Assembly (NCBI GenBank): GCA_020629415.1 | Contig: JAHDDL010000010.1 | Coordinates: 38,719-102,718 of the forward strand | DNA: 64,000 nt | From: Maribacter sp. | GTDB taxonomy: Bacteria > Bacteroidota > Bacteroidia > Flavobacteriales > Flavobacteriaceae | Direction of reading: 5' to 3' | Shown: positions 57,287 to 64,000 of the stretch, piece by piece | Layout: the number at the start of each line of letters is the position of its first letter | Position numbering within the stretch: the first letter of the stretch is position 1 | Program-made: the position numbers and the translations under genes | Notes under the pieces: model-generated | The model's input: the letters and a program-made list of their open reading frames with translations, nothing else | Told to the model about the DNA's origin: nothing | The model's database searches: none

Positions 57287-57505
57287 TTAGACCTTTAAAA
57301 TACGTTTACTTTTCCCTGTGGATAAATATAGTACCGAACCTAAAATTGGAAGAAAAAATACAATTAGCAACCATGTGGTCTTACTGTTATTCTTGAATTC
57401 ATGTCGTACAATATCAACCAAACAATACACCCATACAAACAGGGCTAGAATTGCAAAAGTTTGCCAAATACTTAGTGTAAACGAAAAGCCTGCAGGTATA
57501 CTCAT
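57287..57505 (-). CDS. PLDc_N-type small membrane protein
   Basis: 72 residues with two transmembrane helices (SIWQTFAILALFVWVYCLVDIV and TTWLLIVFFLPILGSVLYLSTG), matching the phospholipase D N-terminal (PLDc_N) domain seen as stand-alone small proteins. The proline-containing second helix (FLPILGSVLYL) is the family signature. Role unknown, possibly envelope-stress related. Single gene. Confidence 0.8.
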   Translation of the reverse strand: MSIPAGFSFTLSIWQTFAILALFVWVYCLVDIVRHEFKNNSKTTWLLIVFFLPILGSVLYLSTGKSKRILKV

Positions 57506-57634
57506 AATTGAATGATTTATAAAAATTACGTATTCCTTAAAGTTATAAAAATTAATACCACATTGCGCACGCTATTTCTAATTAAACAAGTTACTAGCGG
57601 TATTAAAACGAAAAATATACAAAGAAATTAATTG

Positions 57635-59290
57635 TTAATTAGAAAGCTCACTATGTACAAACATACGTTTACCGCCAACATAAGTCTCCAGCACTTGTAC
57701 GTCTTTAATGGATGTAGGGTCAATTTGAAAAATATCTTCATTTAGAATAACAAAATCTGCCAATTTACCCGGTTCTAAAGTGCCTTTTATATTTTCATCA
57801 AAAGAGCTAAAAGCAGCATCTTTAGTATATGCCCTTAATGCCTGTTCCACATTTATTTTTTGTTCAGGAACCCAACCATCAGGATTTTTGGCATCTAAAG
57901 TTCTTCTGGTGACGGCAGCATAAATCCCATATAAAGGTGATGCAGGTGCTACAGGCCAATCACTACCAAATACTAAAGTTGTGTTGGCATTTAAAATAGA
58001 TTTAAAAGCATAGGTAGTCTTTATCCGTTCATGTCCAATTAACTCTTCAGCCCATCTACCGTCATCAATGGCATGATAGGGTTGCATACTCGTAATGACA
58101 TCAAGTTTGGAAAATCTATCAATATCCTCTACCGCCAAGTGTTGCGCATGTTCTATTCTTAATCGCCTATCTCGTTTTCCGTTTTTTACCACAACACTAT
58201 CAAAAACATCTAATATGGTACTGTTTGCCAAATCGCCTATTGCGTGAACGGTAATCTGCAATTGTTGTTTATCCGCATTTATGACCCAAGTATTTAAGCG
58301 ATCCTTATCTACAATAAATAAACCGCTATCTGATGGCTTATCCGAATAAGGATCTTTAAAGGCTGCAGTATGCGAACCTAACGAGCCATCAACAAAGCCT
58401 TTCATAAGACCGTTCTTTAACCATTTGGAGTTTTTTTCATCTTTAGTTGTTGTTTTCCAATACTTCAACGGATCGGCCGTGTAAACCCTTACCTTAAGTT
58501 GATCATTGAAATTCATTTTTTCTAAAATTTCATATCCACCCAAACTATCTACATCATGAATAGTAGTTACTCCTTGTGAAATTAGATAATCTTGAGCTGC
58601 ACTAATTGCCTTTTCCTTTTCTGTTATTGTTAACTCCGGAATTTTATTTAAAACCAAATACATGGCTTCACTTTTAAGAATACCAGATGGTGTACCATCT
58701 TTATTTTTAACAATTTCTCCACTTTCTACCTTAGGACTATTCTCATCTATACCGGCAATTTTTAGCGCTGCCGAGTTGGCTAGAATCATATGACCGTCCA
58801 TTCTATAAATTGCAACCGGATTTTCACCCGTAAATTCATCTATCCAATCTTTATTAGGTAATTCACCTCCCCACAGGGTATGGTCCCAATTTCCCTCAAC
58901 GATCCATTGACCAGGTTCTATTTCTTTAGCGAACGATGCTATTTTATTTATGAATTCTTCTTTACTATCAACATCTCTTAATGCTACATTTAATAGGCTA
59001 TTTCCCCCCATCAATAAATGCACATGAGTATCAATAAAACCTGGTGTAATGAATTTGCCTCTAACATCTTTTATTTCAGTAATGGAGCCTTTAAACTTTT
59101 GAATATCATCAAATAAGCCAATGGTCAAAATGGTATCTGCTTTTATGGCCATTGCCTCAGCTTTTGGTAAGTCTGAATTACCGGTCCAGATATTGGCATT
59201 GGTAATTATCAAATCGGCTTTTACATTATTGGTTCTACAAGAACATAACAACAACGAAATAATGAACAAATAGAATAGTTGCTTTCCCAT
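57635..59290 (-). CDS. Amidohydrolase (YtcJ-like), lipoprotein
   Basis: 551 residues from the ATG at 59290. A lipoprotein signal peptide (LFYLFIISLLLCSC) is followed by an amidohydrolase 3 domain: FIDTHVHLLMGG carries the first metal motif, KPSDSGLFIVDK and VHAIGDLANS lie in the middle, and the C-terminal TKDAAFSSFDENIKGTLEPGKLADFVIL is typical. It is anchored on the periplasmic side. Substrate unknown, probably an N-acyl or formyl compound. Separated by 60 bp from the FtsX permease gene end. Confidence 0.87.
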   Translation of the reverse strand: MGKQLFYLFIISLLLCSCRTNNVKADLIITNANIWTGNSDLPKAEAMAIKADTILTIGLFDDIQKFKGSITEIKDVRGKFITPGFIDTHVHLLMGGNSLLNVALRDVDSKEEFINKIASFAKEIEPGQWIVEGNWDHTLWGGELPNKDWIDEFTGENPVAIYRMDGHMILANSAALKIAGIDENSPKVESGEIVKNKDGTPSGILKSEAMYLVLNKIPELTITEKEKAISAAQDYLISQGVTTIHDVDSLGGYEILEKMNFNDQLKVRVYTADPLKYWKTTTKDEKNSKWLKNGLMKGFVDGSLGSHTAAFKDPYSDKPSDSGLFIVDKDRLNTWVINADKQQLQITVHAIGDLANSTILDVFDSVVVKNGKRDRRLRIEHAQHLAVEDIDRFSKLDVITSMQPYHAIDDGRWAEELIGHERIKTTYAFKSILNANTTLVFGSDWPVAPASPLYGIYAAVTRRTLDAKNPDGWVPEQKINVEQALRAYTKDAAFSSFDENIKGTLEPGKLADFVILNEDIFQIDPTSIKDVQVLETYVGGKRMFVHSELSN

Positions 59291-59350
59291 GCTTTTAAAG
59301 GTAGAAAACTTATAATGCAACCATCAATTTTATATCAGAAAAAGCTTTTC

Positions 59351-61903
59351 TCAATTTGCTTCTTTCCGCAGTACCTGTAATGGCGGACTATTTAACACCC
59401 CTCTACTGTTCATTAATCCGATAGCTAGGACCAATAATATTATGCCCGGTAACACAACTAAAAATGGAACCCAGGACGGAATAAATGGCGTATCGAAAAT
59501 AAAATATGCGAGTAGAAAGCTGCTTAGTAACGAAAGTAAAACCCCTACTCCGCTTCCTAAAACCCCTAAAAAAAAGTATTCTAGGGCATTAATTTTTAAA
59601 ATCTGTTTACTCTGGGCACCAAGTGTTCTTAACAATACACTTTCCCGAATACGCTGGTATTTACTGTTACGAACGGAGCCGATCAAGACAATAATTCCTG
59701 TTAGAATACTGAAAAATGCCATAAAAGATATGACCCATGAAATTTTATCTAAAATATCTTCGACCAAGGTTACTACCTGTCTTAAATCTATGATCGATAC
59801 ATTGGGGAATTTCTTCACCAATTCTCTTTGCAGATCCGCTGATGATTTTTTGTCCGGGGCATTTGTAGTTACCACATGAAACTGTGGTGCATTTTCTAAC
59901 ACACCTTTTGGAAATACGATAGAGAAATTGAGCTGCATTCTAGCCCAATCTACCTGACGGATATTACCCACAACGGTGGTCATCAATTTTCCCTGAACAT
60001 TAAATAACAATGTATCGCCTAAGGTTACCAGAGCGTCATTGGCAACATTTTCTGCCAATGAAATAGGAATTACTTTTGCATTAGGGTCAACGGTAGGCAT
60101 CCACTCCCCTTCAAATAGTTTCTCTGAACTGATCATAGAATCCCTATACGTAGTTCTAAACTCATGGTTTAAAATCCACTTGTTCACTCGGGTAGTCGTA
60201 TCTAATCTTATGTCATTTACATTTCTATTCTTTATACGCTCAATTCTCATCGTAACGATAGGAATATTATCTATTACAGGAAGACCTTTTGGGGTAATGG
60301 TGTTAGCCACGGCATCACGCTGATCTGTCTGCACATCAAATAATATCAAATTCGGACTCTCGGCACTTGCCTCGAAAGAAGTTTTAGCCAGAAGAAAATC
60401 TTTTGTAAAATATAATGTACTGATCAAAAATGTTCCAATACCAATAGCTAAAATCAACACTACCGTCTGGTTATTCGGTCGGTATAAATTCAACAAACTC
60501 TGTCTAGCGGCAAAACTCCATGATTTTGGAAAGTAGCGTTTTATCAATCGCATAAATAAAATAGACACACCCGCTAAAATGGAAAAAGTCACCAATATAC
60601 CTCCTACAAAACTCAATGCGAACGCCCATCTTCCCAACAGCCAAAATGCGAATAAAAATATAAAAAGTACTATGGCAACAACTACCCAAATTTGATAAGG
60701 TCTTGCCTTTTTACCAGTGTCTTCTTGCACCCGCAATACTTGTAAAGGGGAAACAAACCAAGTATGGATCAATGGTGACAAGGCAAATAAAACCGACATA
60801 CAAACACCTAGTAACAACCCAACGAATATGGCTTGAAATGAAGTAGATATTTCTACATCAAATGGTAAAAACTCTTGTAATATTAGCGGAAAAGTCTGTT
60901 GTAACAACAATCCTATAATGGTACCTATGAGTCCGCCCAACAAACCCATTCCAGCAATCTGAATCAGGTAAGTTAAAAATGTCTGTTTTCTAGTTGCCCC
61001 CAAACACTTTAGCACTGCAACTGCCTTTAATTTTTCTTTTATATAAATATGTACAGAACTGGCAATACCAACACACCCTAAGAGAAGTGCTATAAATGCG
61101 ACCAAATTTAGAAAACGACCTACATTTTCATATCTACGTCCCAGGCGTTCACTAGTATCGGTATGGGTATCCATATCAGCATTCTCAGCATCTAATAACG
61201 GGTCAACATCTTTACTCAGTGCTTCTAGATCCGCCTTATCATTGTTGAAGTAATAATTATATCTTAGACGACTACCACGCTGTAAGAGCCCGCTATCTTC
61301 CATAAAGCGAAAAGGCACAATTATAGGTGGCGCTGCAGTGGCACCAATACCTGTGCTACCAGGAGCGGTAATCAAGGACCCAACAATAGGGAAAGTAATG
61401 TTACCAAGTTTTACACTATCGCCAGGTTTTAAATTGTATTGAAGCATTGCGGTAGCATCAACTAATGCTCCACCTTTTTCCAAGTATTCTTGTGCAGCTT
61501 TGGCAGGTTCAGTTTCTAATGCTCCGTAAAAAGGAAAAGCACCTTCAACGGCACGTACCTGTACTAATTTTGTAGTTAGACTTTTAGGGAAAGCCGCCAT
61601 TGAGGCAAAATTGACTTCTCGTGCATTATACCCTCCTAAAGAATCCATTAATGCCGCTACCCTATCATTCGCCGGCTGATTACTATCAATCAGAAAATCT
61701 GCACCCATAAGTGCTTTTGATTGTAGACCAATATTGTCTTTCAGATTATCGCTAAAAGATTGAATTGAAACAACTGCGGCAATACCCAGAATAATGGAGG
61801 CAATAAAAAGCAACAAACGTTTACCGCTTGCCTTGCCATCACGCCAAGCCATTTTCAATAACCAATTAAATGATGCTTTTGATGTTCTTTGTGTTTTACT
61901 CAA
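59351..61903 (-). CDS. FtsX-family ABC permease (YbbP-like)
   Basis: 850-residue membrane protein with two FtsX-type permease domains and about ten transmembrane helices: one near the N terminus (SGKRLLLFIASIILGIAAVVSIQ), a cluster at about 265-400, one at 405-460 and four near the C terminus. Large periplasmic loops lie between. It overlaps the downstream end of the ATPase gene by 4 bp and is followed by the amidohydrolase gene. With ybbA and the divergent SGNH esterase gene this is the conserved tesA-ybbA-ybbP arrangement, implying a role in lipid or lipoprotein handling. Exact cargo unknown. Confidence 0.9.
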   Translation of the reverse strand: MSKTQRTSKASFNWLLKMAWRDGKASGKRLLLFIASIILGIAAVVSIQSFSDNLKDNIGLQSKALMGADFLIDSNQPANDRVAALMDSLGGYNAREVNFASMAAFPKSLTTKLVQVRAVEGAFPFYGALETEPAKAAQEYLEKGGALVDATAMLQYNLKPGDSVKLGNITFPIVGSLITAPGSTGIGATAAPPIIVPFRFMEDSGLLQRGSRLRYNYYFNNDKADLEALSKDVDPLLDAENADMDTHTDTSERLGRRYENVGRFLNLVAFIALLLGCVGIASSVHIYIKEKLKAVAVLKCLGATRKQTFLTYLIQIAGMGLLGGLIGTIIGLLLQQTFPLILQEFLPFDVEISTSFQAIFVGLLLGVCMSVLFALSPLIHTWFVSPLQVLRVQEDTGKKARPYQIWVVVAIVLFIFLFAFWLLGRWAFALSFVGGILVTFSILAGVSILFMRLIKRYFPKSWSFAARQSLLNLYRPNNQTVVLILAIGIGTFLISTLYFTKDFLLAKTSFEASAESPNLILFDVQTDQRDAVANTITPKGLPVIDNIPIVTMRIERIKNRNVNDIRLDTTTRVNKWILNHEFRTTYRDSMISSEKLFEGEWMPTVDPNAKVIPISLAENVANDALVTLGDTLLFNVQGKLMTTVVGNIRQVDWARMQLNFSIVFPKGVLENAPQFHVVTTNAPDKKSSADLQRELVKKFPNVSIIDLRQVVTLVEDILDKISWVISFMAFFSILTGIIVLIGSVRNSKYQRIRESVLLRTLGAQSKQILKINALEYFFLGVLGSGVGVLLSLLSSFLLAYFIFDTPFIPSWVPFLVVLPGIILLVLAIGLMNSRGVLNSPPLQVLRKEAN

Positions 61904-62589
61904 GATGTAGCCGTGGTTTCGTTAATTACTATTTTACCACCTTTAAGTCGCAATACCTGCTTGTTCAGGTTTGCCAGCTCTAAATCATGGGTAACAATCA
62001 CCAAAGTAGTTCCCATTTCTTTATTCAGGTCAAACAAAAGCTTAATAACTTTTTCTCCGGTTTCTTCATCTAAATTACCTGTAGGCTCGTCGGCAAAAAG
62101 AATAGAGGGTTTATTTGAAAATGCCCGTGCCAAGGCAACCCGCTGTTGTTCACCACCAGATAGTTGAGACGGATAATGGTCATGACGATTACCTAAACCT
62201 ACCTTGTCCAGAAGTTCCATCGCATCTTTAGAAGCATTGGTTGCACCCTGTAATTCCAAGGGTACACTAACGTTTTCCAAAGCGGTCAAAGTTGGCAGTA
62301 GTTGAAAATCTTGAAAAATAAATCCTACTTTTTCATTTCGTAGTAAAGCACGTTGATCTTCGTTTAAACTACTTAAATCTTCACCGCAAAGTTCAATTAC
62401 TCCGTCGTTGATTTCATCTAATCCCGCGCAAAGACCTAACAGTGTTGTTTTTCCACTTCCTGACGGACCAACGATAGCAAAAGTGTCGCCTTCTTCAATA
62501 GAAAAAGAAATATCATCAATAACTGTCAAATTCTTAGATCCGCTGGTATACGTTTTCTTTAGATTACGTACGTTTAATATCTTTGTCAT
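61900..62589 (-). CDS. ABC transporter ATP-binding protein (YbbA-like)
   Basis: 229-residue LolD/MacB-type ATPase: Walker A GPSGSGKTTLLGL, signature LSGGEQQRVALARA, Walker B ILFADEPTGNLDEETG and the switch His in VTHDLELANL. It is the partner of the permease encoded immediately downstream (4-bp overlap). The group with the divergent SGNH lipoprotein gene resembles the ybbA-tesA pairing of proteobacteria. No LolC-like partner is present. Confidence 0.93.
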   Translation of the reverse strand: MTKILNVRNLKKTYTSGSKNLTVIDDISFSIEEGDTFAIVGPSGSGKTTLLGLCAGLDEINDGVIELCGEDLSSLNEDQRALLRNEKVGFIFQDFQLLPTLTALENVSVPLELQGATNASKDAMELLDKVGLGNRHDHYPSQLSGGEQQRVALARAFSNKPSILFADEPTGNLDEETGEKVIKLLFDLNKEMGTTLVIVTHDLELANLNKQVLRLKGGKIVINETTATS

Positions 62590-62630
62590 AAATCATTTTG
62601 GTACAAGACAACAAAATAAACAAATGATTT
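62590..62630. promoter_or_regulatory. 9-bp inverted repeat in the ybbA/tesA divergent promoter region
   Basis: AAATCATTT (62590-62598) and AAATGATTT (62622-62630) are exact complements 23 bp apart, between the two divergent start codons. A CAAAATAA sequence (7 of 8 for the minus-strand TAnnTTTG) lies between them. The arrangement could be an operator controlling both genes; it is AT-rich, so chance cannot be excluded. Confidence 0.35.
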
Positions 62631-62651
62631 GGAATCTAATAAGTTAAGCTT

Positions 62652-63386
62652 ATGTTGAAAGTATTAAAGTTTCGTTATTTTTTAGTGGTGTTGATATTCG
62701 TTGGATGTGGAGAAACGTCAGAAAAAAAACAAACTGAAATACAAACCGAAGCTGTAAGCAGTACTGAAGAAGCAATTTCAACAGATGATAAAGTTATTTT
62801 ATTCTACGGAAACAGCCTTACCGCTGCGTATGGCTTAGATACCAAAGAAGGTTTTCCTTATAGAATTCAATTAAGATTAGATTCTTTAGGGTTAGATTAC
62901 AAGGTAATCAATTCTGGATTAAGTGGTGAAACTACTTCTGGGGGCTTAAACCGTTTGGACTGGGTCCTAAATCAGCCGGTAGATATTTTTGTTTTGGAAT
63001 TAGGTGCAAACGACGGATTGCGAGGAATTCCTATTACGGAGTCAATGAACAACTTGCAAGCCATGATCGATATGGTCAAAGATAAAAACCCCGAAACACA
63101 AATTATATTGGCCGGTATGCAAATACCGCCAAATATGGGTGCAGATTATGCTTCGCAGTTTAAAATGATGTATCCTGCATTGGCAAAAAGTAATGATATA
63201 GAACTGATTCCGTTTTTATTGGAGGGTGTTGCCGGTATTCCTGACTTGAACTTAGAAGATGGTATTCACCCAACTGCAGAAGGTCAGAGAATAGTTACCG
63301 AAAATGTATGGGATGTTTTAAAAACTATAGTATTACCTCAAGGGGGAACAGAGGTAACCGAAAAACTTGTAGAAGAATTGAACTAG
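62652..63386 (+). CDS. SGNH-hydrolase lipoprotein, TesA-like esterase
   Basis: 244 residues. The lipobox VGC (Cys19) makes it a periplasmic lipoprotein. The SGNH blocks are: I GNSLTAAYG (nucleophile Ser55), II GLSGETTSGG, III LGANDGLRG and V DGIHPTAEG carrying the Asp/His. It resembles E. coli TesA/arylesterase and is divergent from the YbbA-YbbP transporter gene pair, with which TesA often co-occurs. It would hydrolyse acyl esters or thioesters in the periplasm. Its 3' end overlaps by 4 bp the convergent small secreted protein gene. Confidence 0.92.
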   Translation: MLKVLKFRYFLVVLIFVGCGETSEKKQTEIQTEAVSSTEEAISTDDKVILFYGNSLTAAYGLDTKEGFPYRIQLRLDSLGLDYKVINSGLSGETTSGGLNRLDWVLNQPVDIFVLELGANDGLRGIPITESMNNLQAMIDMVKDKNPETQIILAGMQIPPNMGADYASQFKMMYPALAKSNDIELIPFLLEGVAGIPDLNLEDGIHPTAEGQRIVTENVWDVLKTIVLPQGGTEVTEKLVEELN

Positions 63387-63622
63387 GCAAAAGAAACTGT
63401 TCTCACCCTTGCCTTAAAAAGTAAAGCACGTTTTATTCTTGCATTTTTGACTGTGTAAAACCTTGCAGCTGTTTGGAAACCGGGAGTGTTTACGTTAGAC
63501 TTAACTGCTACATCTGCCATGGGCATAAAAATGGTCTGTACTTTCGTGTCTGGTGACTTCGATTGTGCTTGAGACTTGGTTCCCAAACAGATAACAAGGA
63601 ATAAAAAAATAATTGTACGCAT
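63383..63622 (-). CDS. Small secreted protein, member 3 of a three-gene family
   Basis: 79 residues: a signal peptide (IIFLFLVICLGTKSQAQ), a short variable middle with several Val and Met, and the C-terminal motif AARFYTVKNARIKRALLFK, related to those at 46,220 and 55,267. Upstream are two 15-bp repeats with 21-bp spacing (63686-63721). No known domain. It is convergent with and overlaps the tesA-like gene by 4 bp. The most diverged of the three: the motif Lys/Arg pattern is kept but the middle part is different. Confidence 0.75.
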   Translation of the reverse strand: MRTIIFLFLVICLGTKSQAQSKSPDTKVQTIFMPMADVAVKSNVNTPGFQTAARFYTVKNARIKRALLFKARVRTVSFA

Positions 63623-63873
63623 AATAAAGTAGGTAAATTTGGTGTATAGATAACCACCTACACGTAAGTAAACGTATTTTCAATTCGATAAGAGGTATGC
63701 TTTTTACGATGAAAAGTATGCATTTCGATGTACTACCAGTTTTTGTAGTCCGTTTTCCTACAAAAATTTGAACTATTATTGGCTGTATTTGTGCAGTTTA
63801 CCGAGTTAATAAGCTTTTTCCTACATAATTGCTTTTGTGATAAATAAAAGGACTACAAGAGGTAAGTTTAATA
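63623..63873. other. 251-bp non-coding region before the right-edge frame
   Basis: AT-rich. Contains the 21-bp-period repeats of the small secreted gene and a TGCTTTTG box (one mismatch to TAnnTTTG) around 63,829-63,836 that could serve the plus-strand frame starting at 63874. Nothing else recognised. Confidence 0.4.
63686..63721 (-). promoter_or_regulatory. Direct repeat with 21-bp period upstream of small secreted gene
   Basis: CGATAAGAGGTATGC (63686-63700) and CGATGAAAAGTATGC (63707-63721) share 12 of 15 bases and start exactly 21 bp apart; a third CGATG follows at 63726. They lie 64-99 bp upstream of the ATG at 63622. The period equals that of the ACCATTC pairs at 15-45 and 55623-55653, though the sequence differs. 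Confidence 0.55.
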
Positions 63874-64000
63874 ATGGAAATTGAAGTATTAGATTTTGGT
63901 TGTCCGTTGTCCGTTGTCCGTTGTCCGTTGTCCGTTGTCCGTTGTCCGTTGTCCGTTGTCCGTTGTCCGTTGTCCGTTGTCCGTTGTCCGTTGTCCGTTG
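63874..64000 (+). CDS. Possible partial frame entering a heptamer repeat
   Basis: An ATG at 63874 opens a frame of at least 42 codons that enters the TTGTCCG repeat after nine codons and stays open to the window end; the repeat has no stop in any frame on either strand. A purine stretch (AAGAGG) lies upstream. Whether it is a real gene cannot be decided inside this window: beyond the repeat the frame could close at once. If real, it would encode a repeating CPLSVVR peptide, and copy number changes would shift the reading frame. Confidence 0.25.
   Translation, partial: MEIEVLDFGCPLSVVRCPLSVVRCPLSVVRCPLSVVRCPLSV
63900..64000 (+). repeat. Tandem TTGTCCG heptamer, at least 14 copies
   Basis: From 63900 to the window edge the sequence is a perfect TTGTCCG repeat: 14 complete units plus 3 bases, cut by the window end, so the true copy number is unknown. 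Not CRISPR-like since there are no spacers. Such heptamers mutate by slipped-strand mispairing and can act as a phase-variation switch if within a gene or promoter. It could also be an assembly-prone region. Confidence 0.97.

Noticed and set aside
63900..64000. CRISPR array
   Set aside because: The unit is only 7 bp and there are no spacers; it is a simple tandem repeat.

Overview
The window is AT-rich, compact and tightly packed, and reads as chromosomal DNA of a marine-type member of the Flavobacteriaceae (Bacteroidota). The support is: Bacteroidota promoter motifs (TTTG-N18/19-TAnnTTTG) in front of several genes, almost no Shine-Dalgarno sequences, a flavobacterial carotenoid cluster (MerR regulator-crtI-crtB-crtZ), SecA without a C-terminal zinc tail preceded by a DUF2795 gene, and several protein families typical of this group. 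No rRNA, CRISPR array, prophage or insertion sequence was seen. The genus cannot be fixed from the sequence alone.

Layout. 1-5,941: a complete trans-4-hydroxy-L-proline catabolic operon on the minus strand (D-hydroxyproline dehydrogenase, epimerase, ketoglutarate semialdehyde dehydrogenase, DapA-like deaminase) with a divergent AraC-type regulator. 6,029-9,885: tRNA-Leu(GAG), its terminator, then a carotenoid operon led by a MerR/B12-binding regulator carrying the CarH-type Wx9EH and ExHxxG cobalamin motifs. 9,907-15,753: a redoxin that has lost its CXXC, then two different aconitases (AcnA type and AcnB type). 16,120-19,391: a MoxR ATPase and two periplasmic PpiC/SurA-type foldases. 19,615-23,765: small conserved gene, class A beta-lactamase-like lipoprotein, RluF, a CarboxypepD_reg-like protein and a fasciclin protein. 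24,043-29,390: recQ divergent from kdsD-tatC-cmd-lptB. 29,401-38,975: DUF4345 protein, MFS transporter, GyrI-like protein, Tat-exported PhoD phosphatase, a B12-binding radical SAM protein with an unusual CX4CX2C cluster motif, a dihydrouridine synthase, an amine oxidase, DinB and PssA. 39,371-51,860: pyruvate carboxylase, DUF4105 protein, ABC-F ATPase, small genes, PduO-type cobalamin adenosyltransferase, DUF2795 protein and SecA. 52,175-63,622: sensor kinase, two amidohydrolases, DEAD-box helicase, and the tesA-ybbA-ybbP group.

The most unusual signal is a family of three very small secreted proteins (46,220-46,480; 55,267-55,524; 63,383-63,622) that share a signal peptide and a C-terminal motif like ARLY-x-YKNAR-x-x-x-AL-x-F. 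Two have direct repeats with exactly 21-bp periodicity upstream and the third has a single AlgR/LytTR-like box (ACCGTTCGTC). A fourth repeat pair of the same kind lies at the left edge of the window, oriented towards a gene outside it. This suggests a regulon of small secreted peptides controlled by a LytTR-type response regulator. Two further very small genes (39 and 49 codons) lie in gaps. At the right edge an open frame runs into at least 14 copies of a TTGTCCG heptamer, an arrangement that would be phase-variable if it is coding.

Three cobalamin-linked functions occur here (CarH-like regulator, radical SAM protein, cobalamin adenosyltransferase). Central carbon genes (hydroxyproline to 2-oxoglutarate, two aconitases, pyruvate carboxylase) all feed or run the TCA cycle.
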